This document shows positions 9,201 through 15,752 of a DNA stretch of 64,000 nt, piece by piece; position 1 is the first letter of the stretch; each line of letters opens with the position of its first letter. Source of the DNA: JAIQFL01 sp035501495 (GTDB lineage Bacteria > Acidobacteriota > Terriglobia > Bryobacterales > Bryobacteraceae); NCBI GenBank assembly GCA_035501495.1, contig DATJWB010000227.1, positions 1 to 64,000 of the forward strand, written 5' to 3'. The notes under the pieces are model-generated. The model searched no databases and had not been told where the DNA came from. It saw nothing but the letters and a program-made list of their open reading frames with translations. A program made the position numbers and the translations under genes.

Positions 9201-9497
9201 CCAGTGGTTGCCGCCATCGATGGACTTCCACACTCCGCCGGTGGCGAAGCCGATGTACATAATCATCGGATCCTTGTCGGACCCGACGATGTCATCCAGG
9301 CGTCCCATCATGGTGGCCGGACCGATCGAACGGAACTCGAAGCCACGCAACATCGGATCCGACGATGGATTGGGCGGCGGCGCCGGGGGTTGTCCCCCGC
9401 CTCGCCCCTGCGCCAGGAGCATGCCGGCCAAACCCAGGCCGGCTGCCGCGCCGGCCCACACAAATGACCAACGACGTTTCGAAGGCCGTAAACGCAT
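6222..9497 (-). CDS. VPS10/sortilin-like beta-propeller protein with Gly-rich insertions
   Basis: About 1091 residues from the chosen start at 9497 (GGGAGAGG ribosome site just upstream; a longer frame to 9548 lacks one). A signal peptide with the hydrophobic run WAGAAAGLGLAGMLLAQG indicates export. Many BNR/sortilin repeats are visible (S-DGG--W pattern, e.g. KSIDGGNHW, GTTDGGQHW, KSADGGKTW, STDGGLTW, TLDGGKEW), forming one or two large propellers. Unusual are four low-complexity Gly/Arg/Ala/Pro-rich segments: near residue 35, around 300-375, around 580-625, and in the C-terminal 120 residues. Such proteins are often annotated as exo-sialidase or xyloglucanase-like, but no catalytic site is identifiable. 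Confidence 0.85.
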   Translation of the reverse strand: MRLRPSKRRWSFVWAGAAAGLGLAGMLLAQGRGGGQPPAPPPNPSSDPMLRGFEFRSIGPATMMGRLDDIVGSDKDPMIMYIGFATGGVWKSIDGGNHWKSQFDNMPNASIGAIAIAPSDPNVVYVGTGEANNRQSASIGDGVWGTTDGGQHWTHLGLEETQSIARIVVDPTNPNIVYVAANGHLFGPNPERGLYKSADGGKTWKQAKYIDPDTGFTDVAIDPSNPKILYAASYSHRRTWWGYNGGGPNSGLWKTTDAGATWVKLEGTGWPKAKDGIYGRIAISIFRAKPTTVYAQVEVGASGGTGGGTTAEGGPARGGRGGAAGESPNPGAEGGRGGAEGGGGGFGGGGGGGRGGQPAGPPNPNGSGVYRSDDSGKTWTLMSNQNQRPMYFSQIRVDPVNDQKIFVGGNPAQMSVDGGKTWTAVGGSHTDYHAFWINPKDPRVVAVGHDGGLDISTDGGLTWDYHNDIAVGQFYQVSADMRRPYYVCGGLQDNNAWCGPSALRSNAGPVNTDWYTVAGGDGFYTRQDPTDWAIVYAESQDGNMSRHDLRAGTQKSIRPTAGGGRGGAGAATANEINRTNNPTPGTPPADPGTETAAAAAPGAGGPGGGGGGRGGGPPNVMNAPPNVEAFRFYWNAPIEISPHNPAVIYMASQYFFKSTNRGDTWWMNKTDLSKNINRWAPEMPIMGVAGDKPMASKHDGYSTSSTATQVRESPSRPGVIWVGTEDGNLQLSQDGGETFTNVYNNIGGNAPKGYTHISRIEPSHFDPGTAYVAIDNHRNDDWKPYLFKTTDYGRTWTSVAGNLPGKGNINALREDYDNPNLLFAGTEFGLFVTLDGGKEWKQFMTGLPSVRVDDILIHPRDRDLIIGTHGRSIWIADDISALEKLKSAPGQDLVLFEPRAAILWKNDPQAQRHAANREFVARNPQGGTAINIWAKSDMGAAKVEFLQNNRVASTMDVDIKAGMNRFQWNMRGPAPAADGTAGGGRGRGGRGGGGGGAAAAGNPATGGTPGGAEAAGGQGGGRGGRGGFNQGVPFVAAGGRGGGGGGGGFGGFGAVQGPLVEPGVYLVRLNVGGQTLTSSVTVMEDIWMRPQ

Positions 9498-9613
9498 AGT
9501 TTTCCTCTCCCGAAGGGCAGTGACCACCTGAGTGTTGATCACCGCCAATGTAACATAAGCAGAAATGGAAATACGATCCCGATAGGAGAGAGGTTACCGG
9601 CAGAGCTCACGAA

Positions 9614-10396
9614 TCACTCCACGATCCACAAATACATGGCCGCATAGCCGCGAAAGGGCCGCCAGGATTCCGCCAACCTCTCCAGTTCGCGCGGCGACCC
9701 GGCGCCCGCGGCCCGCATCAGCCCGAGATCCTGAATGGGAAATGCGTCAGGATCCCGTCCCAGGCGGATTGCCAGATACTGGAGTGTCCACGGGCCGAAG
9801 CCGGGAACGCACGCCAGGCGGGCGGCCAGATCCTTCCATGGCGAATCCAACCGGATTTCGCCATCAGCCACCCGCTCCACAAACAGCCGCAGGGTCTGCA
9901 AGCGCCGCGCCGGCATGCCGAGATTGCTGAGGTCGGCCGCGGCCAGATGGGTGGCTTGGAGCAACTCGCACCGTGACGAGAGGCGCCCCATGAGCGTGTG
10001 GGCGGCTTTGACCGAGACCTGCTGCCCCAGGATTACCCGCAGGCACAGTTCAAACGGCTCCCAACAGCCGGGCACTCGCAGACCAGGGAGTTTTCGAATC
10101 CGCGGACGCAGGATCGGGCTCGAGGCCAGTGCGCGAGTCACTGGAGAGGGATCGTGGCGGGTGTCGAAGAGCCGCTCCACGCGCGGGCGGAGGTGCGGCG
10201 GCCCGGCGTCACCCTCCACCACAAGAGAAGATGCGGACGAGTCGAACGTAATCGAGATGCTCCCTTGCGGTGTTTGCCGGACGTATCGATTTGCCGAGAT
10301 GGTTTCTCTTCCCGGCGTGGAGCGAAACGTCAGATATCGCAGCAACGCTTCCCAGGGGTACGGCGGGCGGACCGGAATCGAAAACAACTGGCTCAT
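9614..10396 (-). CDS. alkA: DNA-3-methyladenine glycosylase II
   Basis: 260 residues from the ATG at 10396, chosen because it makes an ATGA overlap with the upstream oxygenase stop. N-terminal AlkA_N-like domain (about 1-90), then the helix-hairpin-helix glycosylase domain: CLRVILGQQVSVKAA at 118-132, the hairpin LACVPGFGPWTLQYLA at about 194-209, and catalytic Asp223 in DAFPIQDLGL. The enzyme removes 3-methylpurines and other alkylated bases by cleaving the N-glycosidic bond. The partner upstream is a nucleic-acid-type 2-oxoglutarate oxygenase, consistent with an alkylation-repair unit. Confidence 0.92.
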   Translation of the reverse strand: MSQLFSIPVRPPYPWEALLRYLTFRSTPGRETISANRYVRQTPQGSISITFDSSASSLVVEGDAGPPHLRPRVERLFDTRHDPSPVTRALASSPILRPRIRKLPGLRVPGCWEPFELCLRVILGQQVSVKAAHTLMGRLSSRCELLQATHLAAADLSNLGMPARRLQTLRLFVERVADGEIRLDSPWKDLAARLACVPGFGPWTLQYLAIRLGRDPDAFPIQDLGLMRAAGAGSPRELERLAESWRPFRGYAAMYLWIVE

Positions 10397-11079
10397 AGGG
10401 CATCGTGGAAGATGATACCCAGCGTCCACCGATGGCCTTCCGTTACCGGGCTCACGCCGTGCCGCACGGCTACCCGGTAGACGCCGCGTTTTCCGGTTGC
10501 CGGGCGATGCCGCGTGGTGATGACCACCGCATCGCCGCGATTGGGACGCAGGGCGCGCCCCATCGCCTGGGCGCGAGGAGGATTCTCCACCAGCAGAAAC
10601 TCTCCGCCGGAGTAATCGTGGTCCGGCTGAGAGAGGAAGAACACCACCTGAAAGGGGAACGCGACAGGGCCGTAGATGTCCTGGTGAAGGCAGTTGTAAT
10701 CACCCGCGCCATAGCGGAGCAGGAGCGGTGTCGGCCTCGTCTGTCCCTGGTTGTGACACTGTTCGAGCAGGGTCTCGAGTGTGTCCGGGAAGCGATCGCC
10801 GCTCCCCATCAGCGTGGCCCAGTGATTCGCAACGGCTGCCAGCCGGGGATAGAGGTTGCGGCGCAGTACTTCGACCATGGGTGGCAGCGGATATCGGAAG
10901 TACTGATACTCGCCCTTTCCGAAGCGATATTGCGTCATGTCGATTCGGCTGCGAAAGAGGTCGTGCCGGGGATACAGCTCGATCAGGCCGCGGCACTGCT
11001 CATCCGTGAGTACCGAGGGCAGTTCCGCGAACCCACGCTCCGTGAGCGATGCCGCAGCGCGATCCCAGTCGATTGGCAT
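10393..11079 (-). CDS. 2-oxoglutarate/Fe(II) oxygenase, COG3826 / Oxygenase-NA type
   Basis: 228 residues starting MPIDWDRAAAS at 11079; upstream in-frame sequence is not protein-like. Double-stranded beta-helix dioxygenase with iron ligands His132 and Asp134 (LHQD) and His207 (AVRHGVS), and Arg217 (GHRWTLG) for 2-oxoglutarate. The overall pattern, with QYRFGKGEYQYFRYPLP near residue 50, fits the bacterial family predicted to repair or modify nucleic acids. The ATGA overlap with alkA strongly suggests co-translation and a shared role in alkylation damage. The chemical substrate is not demonstrated. Confidence 0.85.
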   Translation of the reverse strand: MPIDWDRAAASLTERGFAELPSVLTDEQCRGLIELYPRHDLFRSRIDMTQYRFGKGEYQYFRYPLPPMVEVLRRNLYPRLAAVANHWATLMGSGDRFPDTLETLLEQCHNQGQTRPTPLLLRYGAGDYNCLHQDIYGPVAFPFQVVFFLSQPDHDYSGGEFLLVENPPRAQAMGRALRPNRGDAVVITTRHRPATGKRGVYRVAVRHGVSPVTEGHRWTLGIIFHDAL

Positions 11080-11194
11080 ATAAGAATATGGTACGGTTGC
11101 TCCACGGGCGCGGACTATCCGCTTATTGCGGATCACGGGGCGGGGGAATGCTATAGTTGTGTGCATTCGGAAACGTGGATGAGGCATAGATGTT

Positions 11195-11806
11195 ATGAAC
11201 AGGATGATCGAGCGGCTGATCCCTCTGTTGCTGCTGGCTGGCGCGCCGGTGTGTGGTGCTGATCCGCATATGACACCGGAAGAGCGAACCAAACTCCTCA
11301 AGTGGCTGGAGGAATCGCGCCAGGAGTTTCTGGGCGCCACCGACGGGGTGTCGGAACAGCAATGGAAATGGAAACCGGCGCCGGAACGCTGGTCGGTCGG
11401 AGAAACCGCGGAACACATCGTGGTATCGGAAGCGGCGCTGTTCGGCTACGTGCAGAAGGCGCTGTCTCTGCCGGCCAACTCGGCATGGGAAACGGAGACC
11501 AAGGGAAAAACGGAGAGGCTGGAGGCTGTGCTGGCGCCCCGGCTCGGAAAAGCCCAGGCACCCGAACCGCTCGTGCCCAAAGGCAACATGACCTTGCGCG
11601 AGGTGAGACAGAGATTTGAAACCCAGCGCACGGAGATCGTAAAATTCGCACAGGAGACCGATTCGCCGCTGAAAGAGCACATCGTCAACAACCCGTTCTT
11701 CGGACCGTTGAACGGCTACCAGTGGCTGATTTACGGACCGCTGCACACCATGCGGCACGATAAGCAAATCGCGGAAGTCAAGGGCACGTCCGGGTATCCG
11801 AAATAA
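11195..11806 (+). CDS. Exported DinB-fold protein
   Basis: 203 residues with a signal peptide (about 1-21, LIPLLLLAGAPVCGAD). The rest is a four-helix DinB/YfiT-like domain: WKWKPAPERWSVGETAEHIV at about 53-72 carries the first metal His, and GPLHTMRHDKQIAEVK near the end carries the other two. Family proteins bind a divalent metal; exported members are common in Acidobacteriota, but their reactions are unknown. Met1 and Met4 are both possible starts. It is divergent from the oxygenase/alkA pair, with 115 bases between them. Confidence 0.85.
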   Translation: MNRMIERLIPLLLLAGAPVCGADPHMTPEERTKLLKWLEESRQEFLGATDGVSEQQWKWKPAPERWSVGETAEHIVVSEAALFGYVQKALSLPANSAWETETKGKTERLEAVLAPRLGKAQAPEPLVPKGNMTLREVRQRFETQRTEIVKFAQETDSPLKEHIVNNPFFGPLNGYQWLIYGPLHTMRHDKQIAEVKGTSGYPK

Positions 11807-11821
11807 CCCACCCCCTGACAG

Positions 11822-13165
11822 CTATCTCGCCGCGGCCGGCGGCCTGCCGACCTTCTTCATCACCTGGCGCACGGCCTCGAAGACCTGCGTTTCCACTCCG
11901 GGCGCGAACGGGCCCGGCTGTCCGTAGTACACCAGGTTGTCCACGGCCTCGTAGCCTCCCTCCCGGAGCACGCGCTCCGTCGGAATGTAGCACATCACCG
12001 AATTGGAGTACGCGGCGACGATCAGCGGTTCGCCGGGGTATTCGCGTTTGGCGCGCAAATCGTAATCCACGACGACCTCGCCTCCCAACGCCAGTAAAGT
12101 CAGGTCGCGGCCGAACCGAATCGCCTGAACTGGGTATGCTGTCTCGTGAACCGGATGATCGAGCATGCTCCGTGCACGCCGTTTCGCCGCCGGAGACGCC
12201 TTGGAATTCGCCAAGTCGGCCTCGTAGACCGCCGGGCTCACCGTCGCGAACGTCAGCGTGGTCCTCCAGAATGCCGTGCGTATCGGTCCCCGTAGCGGGC
12301 GCATTGCGCCGTTGAGTACACGATGGGTTTCGGTCGCCAGTTCGCGTCCGTGCTCCTCCGCCAGCGAGATCGTGCCTCGCGGATAAGGATTCTGATCCCC
12401 GCCGCAGAGGGCGATAAAGAGTGCGGCCGCGCCGGGGTAGTCCGACTCCAGTTGCGCCGCGGCAAAACCTGCATAATCGCCCGTAATTTCGTAGAAATCG
12501 CCGTTGAGAGTCGTATTGTGGCAGGCGTACGCGAAGAGCACCGCGCGGATCTGGCCATCCATCCCCGCAACTTTGATCACCGCCACCGTATGATCCGTCG
12601 GCCCCGCCGGATTGACTCCGAGTTTGATCCCGGCAGGCGTCGGCTCGCGCCGATTCATCGCGAACCCCGCCTCACCGAACCCGTAAGAGAGTTCCGCCGG
12701 CGAAAGATCGGCGATTGCCTGACCGATCGCGTCCACCAGTTGGCCGGTCAGCCTCTCCGCATATTCGCGCAGCTTGGATTCTTCTCCATCCGGAAGCGTG
12801 AACATCGCCGCCAGTCCAGGCCAGACCACCGGACCGGTGTGCGTGTGCGAGGAATTGAGGAGCAGGTGTGCGCGGCCGATGCCGAACTGCCGTCGCGCCC
12901 GCTCCGCGACCTGGTCGGCGATTTCCGCTGGAAAACCGATGAGGTCAGTGGCCACGATCACGGTCGGAGTTCGCGATCCATCATCAATCGCCAGCGCTTT
13001 CGCCCAGAGTGCCTGCCGGACACCAGTGGACGCATGATTCCGGCTGGCATACCCGGACATCCAGATGGGGCCGCGAGGCGTGATATCGACGCGCGCCACA
13101 CCAGCGCGCAAACCGGCGCCCCACAATTGAGCAGCGCCGAACAACAGCGCAAACGCGGCCTTCAT
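11822..13165 (-). CDS. Neutral/alkaline ceramidase-like exported hydrolase
   Basis: 447 residues from the ATG at 13165, which overlaps the upstream stop as ATGA. A signal peptide (MKAAFALLFGAAQLWG) precedes a domain of the neutral ceramidase family: AGVARVDITP at 21-30, the zinc-site block NSSHTHTGP at 104-112, and FAYACHNTTLNGDF further on. Family enzymes hydrolyse the amide of ceramide, but many bacterial members of this length (N-terminal domain only, without the usual C-terminal domain) have unknown substrates. Co-translated with a Tat-signal aminotransferase, so a sugar or amino-lipid substrate is possible. Confidence 0.85.
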   Translation of the reverse strand: MKAAFALLFGAAQLWGAGLRAGVARVDITPRGPIWMSGYASRNHASTGVRQALWAKALAIDDGSRTPTVIVATDLIGFPAEIADQVAERARRQFGIGRAHLLLNSSHTHTGPVVWPGLAAMFTLPDGEESKLREYAERLTGQLVDAIGQAIADLSPAELSYGFGEAGFAMNRREPTPAGIKLGVNPAGPTDHTVAVIKVAGMDGQIRAVLFAYACHNTTLNGDFYEITGDYAGFAAAQLESDYPGAAALFIALCGGDQNPYPRGTISLAEEHGRELATETHRVLNGAMRPLRGPIRTAFWRTTLTFATVSPAVYEADLANSKASPAAKRRARSMLDHPVHETAYPVQAIRFGRDLTLLALGGEVVVDYDLRAKREYPGEPLIVAAYSNSVMCYIPTERVLREGGYEAVDNLVYYGQPGPFAPGVETQVFEAVRQVMKKVGRPPAAAR

Positions 13166-14466
13166 ACTCCAACGATTGCCGGATAGACTTTTCGGACGGC
13201 GGTCACCGCGTCCTCGGTGTCGCGCTCGGTGTACTTTGGTCCCATCATGACACCCGCGAATCGACCGAGGATCTCGATAGTACGGGGGCAGCACTCACGG
13301 CCGTAGCGAATCGCCTGGCCGCGTTCGGAGGCGAACGACGGCCATCGCGGAGTGAACGTAACCTTCTGTTCGATCTCGGGCACCACCGGCAATACGATCG
13401 AGCCGGCAGGGCCTGAAACCGGCACGCCCTCGGCCTTCATGGCATCGGCGAAACGCTGGCGCTCCCCGCTCGACCGGAATCCGAGGAACACGCCAGTCCC
13501 CAACTCGCCATCGGGATCGGGCAGGTGACGCAGGTGCACGCCGGGCAGGTCGCGAACGCCCGCGTAGACGCGGCGCGCATTGCGGCGGACGTCGGCAATG
13601 ATGGTATCCAGCTTGCGCAATTGGGCCAGCAGCACTCCGCCGGTGAATTCGTTCATGCGATAATTCAATCCCGGCATGTAATGCAGCTTGGCCGGAAAAT
13701 CGCGCCGCACCGTCACGTCGTGAAAGCGGACCGCGCGCTCGAACAGATACGGGTCGCTGGTGACCAGGACCCCGCCTTCGCCCGCCGTGATGGTCTTACT
13801 CTGTTGCAGGCTGAAGATGGAGATATCCCCCATCGATCCGAGCGGCCGGCCTTGATAACTCGCACCGACACTCTGGCTGCAGTCCTCCAGCACCTTGAGG
13901 CCGTGCTTGCGGGCAATCGCAAGGATGGGATCCATGTCGGCAGGGTTGCCTTGCAGATGCACCGCCATAATCACCCTGGTCTGCGGCGTGATCCGGTGCT
14001 CGATATCCGCCGGATCGAGATTGAACGATTCGTCGATCTCGGCGAAGACCGGCAGGGCGCCCACCTGCAGGATCGTGGAATAGCAGGAGTACCAGGTCCA
14101 CGAGGGCAGAATCACTTCATCACCGGGTCCGACTTCCAGCGCTGCCATCGCGGTATGCAGGGCAGCCGTGCCGGAGGTGACCGCCAGCGCATATTTCGTC
14201 CGCATACGGGCGGCGTACTCGTTTTCGAAGATCGCCACCTTCGACTGATCGAGAGGATTGGCGAAGCGAAAAGGTTTGCGTCCTTGCAGCACTTCCGTTA
14301 GCTGCGATTGCTCCTTGTCGTCGTAATACAGGGGACCCCAATTGGCGGTTCCCAGCGGATGGGTGCGGACCGGAGCGCCACCGTTGACCGCGAGTTGTGT
14401 GGAATCGGCGGCGGCGCCGAGAGTTGCTGCCGCGGACGCGGCGGCCAGAAAGGCTCTGCGTTTCAT
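13162..14466 (-). CDS. DegT/DnrJ/EryC1/StrS-family PLP aminotransferase with Tat-like leader
   Basis: 434 residues from the ATG at 14466 (AAGGAG 8 bases upstream). The fold-type I enzyme shows SGTAALHTAMAAL at 98-110, the cofactor Asp in VLEDCSQSVGA, and Schiff-base Lys224 in QQSKTITAGEGG, so it should bind PLP and be active on sugar or cyclitol ketones. It begins MKRRAFLAAASAAATLGAAA, a twin-arginine-type leader; export of a PLP enzyme is unusual. Its stop overlaps the ceramidase-like gene. Twin palindromes lie 85-150 bases upstream. Confidence 0.9.
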   Translation of the reverse strand: MKRRAFLAAASAAATLGAAADSTQLAVNGGAPVRTHPLGTANWGPLYYDDKEQSQLTEVLQGRKPFRFANPLDQSKVAIFENEYAARMRTKYALAVTSGTAALHTAMAALEVGPGDEVILPSWTWYSCYSTILQVGALPVFAEIDESFNLDPADIEHRITPQTRVIMAVHLQGNPADMDPILAIARKHGLKVLEDCSQSVGASYQGRPLGSMGDISIFSLQQSKTITAGEGGVLVTSDPYLFERAVRFHDVTVRRDFPAKLHYMPGLNYRMNEFTGGVLLAQLRKLDTIIADVRRNARRVYAGVRDLPGVHLRHLPDPDGELGTGVFLGFRSSGERQRFADAMKAEGVPVSGPAGSIVLPVVPEIEQKVTFTPRWPSFASERGQAIRYGRECCPRTIEILGRFAGVMMGPKYTERDTEDAVTAVRKVYPAIVGV

Positions 14467-14550
14467 AGGCGAGATCTCCTTCTGCTGAATCTCAGTGTAC
14501 GCTCTAAGGCGCAGTACTGCCTTCGTCCGTGCGACGGTGAGAGTCGGGGG

Positions 14551-14563
14551 CGACAAGTTGTCG
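14551..14563. promoter_or_regulatory. Palindromic operator candidate 1
   Basis: CGACAAGTTGTCG, a 13-bp perfect inverted repeat with a single central base. A second near-identical site lies 54 bases away. It is 85 bases upstream of the aminotransferase start and probably controls the aminotransferase/ceramidase pair. The cognate regulator is not in the window as far as I can tell. Confidence 0.5.
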
Positions 14564-14604
14564 GACGCCTGTCACGAAGAATCAACAAGTTAGCACTGAT
14601 TTTC

Positions 14605-14617
14605 CGACACGTTGTCG
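14605..14617. promoter_or_regulatory. Palindromic operator candidate 2
   Basis: CGACACGTTGTCG differs from the first site at one position (A to C), and the flanking C and G extend the dyad to CCGACA/TGTCGG. The spacing of 54 bases is close to five helical turns, so the two sites would lie on the same DNA face. Confidence 0.5.
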
Positions 14618-14632
14618 GGGATTCCGGCTCGC

Positions 14633-15724
14633 TTAAGGATTTCCTCCGTCCGACGCTGCCGGCTTCGCCGGATGCAGCGTCAGCTTCTGCACTCTCCAGT
14701 TCAGCAGTTCGGCGGCGAAGATCGTGTTCTCCGAAGGGCACGCCAGTTCGTGAATCCAGCCGAACTCCTTCAACTGGCGCCCCGACGTGCCGAGCACGCC
14801 AAGCACCTTCCCGTCCAGCGACAGCTTATAGATGCGCCCCGGATAGGCGTCCGCGCTGTACAGATACTGCGTCGGTCCTGGCGTGATGCAGATCGCCCAC
14901 GGCGCTCCGCTTTGCCGCACCGCCGCTTCGTGAGTCGGCATAGGCCCCATCCAGGGCACGACCCCATCGGGAACCGGCAAGTCGATGGTGATCTCGCGCT
15001 GGAATTGCCCGTCCGGATCGAACACCTGGATGCGGCGGTTTCCACGATCGGCCACGTAGATGTTGCCCTTCGCGTCGGCCGCGATGCTGTGAGGCGTGTT
15101 GAACTCGCCCGGTTTCGATCCGCGATCGCCCCACTGCTTCACCCAACGGCCATTCTTGTCGTACTTCGCTACCCGCGAGTTGATGTAGCCGTCGCTGATG
15201 AAGATCGAGCCCTGCGTATCCCAGGTGACGTCGGTCGGCTGCCGGAACTGCCCGTCTACCGCGGGCCGCGGCGGATTGACGCGCGTCCACGGCGCAGCTT
15301 CATCGGACGCTTCCTTCTTCCGCCCGAACACCATAGTCACGCGGCCTTCCGGATTGAATCGGATAATCATGTCCGATCCTTTGTCGATCGCCCACAGGTT
15401 GTCGTCCCTATCGACGCGCACGGCGTGCGCGTACGACCAGGCATACAGGTTCCTGCCGATCTCGCGAATGTACTTTCCGTCCGGACCGAATTCGAGTATC
15501 TGCGCTGCCGTCGCACCGTATGCCGGACCCGTGGTGTTGCCGCGCGAAAAAACAAAGATGTGCCCCTTCGAATTCACCGCGACCCCGGAGACCTCTCCGA
15601 AGTAGAGGTCCGGCGGAAGCTTGAAAAAGTTCGCGGCGGAATCGAAAGGGATTTCGGGCACTGGCGCCTGCGCGAACACCAGGCCGGTCCAAGCGATCAG
15701 CAAGCCGAGGGAAAACGGTTTCAT
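14633..15724 (-). CDS. Exported NHL-repeat six-bladed propeller protein
   Basis: 363 residues with a signal peptide (cleaved near FAQA at 17-20). NHL-type repeats are visible: EVSGVAVNSKGHIFVFSRG, HAVRVDRDDNLWAIDKG, PTDVTWDTQGSIFISDGY, PHSIAADAKGNIYVADRGNRRIQVF and WAICITPGPTQYLYSAD. This matches the propeller of peptidyl-alpha-hydroxyglycine lyase-like proteins, but catalytic identity cannot be asserted. It starts 28 bases after the RND pump gene on the same strand and may be the last gene of that transcript, or may only be read through from it. Confidence 0.82.
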   Translation of the reverse strand: MKPFSLGLLIAWTGLVFAQAPVPEIPFDSAANFFKLPPDLYFGEVSGVAVNSKGHIFVFSRGNTTGPAYGATAAQILEFGPDGKYIREIGRNLYAWSYAHAVRVDRDDNLWAIDKGSDMIIRFNPEGRVTMVFGRKKEASDEAAPWTRVNPPRPAVDGQFRQPTDVTWDTQGSIFISDGYINSRVAKYDKNGRWVKQWGDRGSKPGEFNTPHSIAADAKGNIYVADRGNRRIQVFDPDGQFQREITIDLPVPDGVVPWMGPMPTHEAAVRQSGAPWAICITPGPTQYLYSADAYPGRIYKLSLDGKVLGVLGTSGRQLKEFGWIHELACPSENTIFAAELLNWRVQKLTLHPAKPAASDGGNP

Positions 15725-15752
15725 ACCTCACCTCCGACGCCGGACCAATCTA

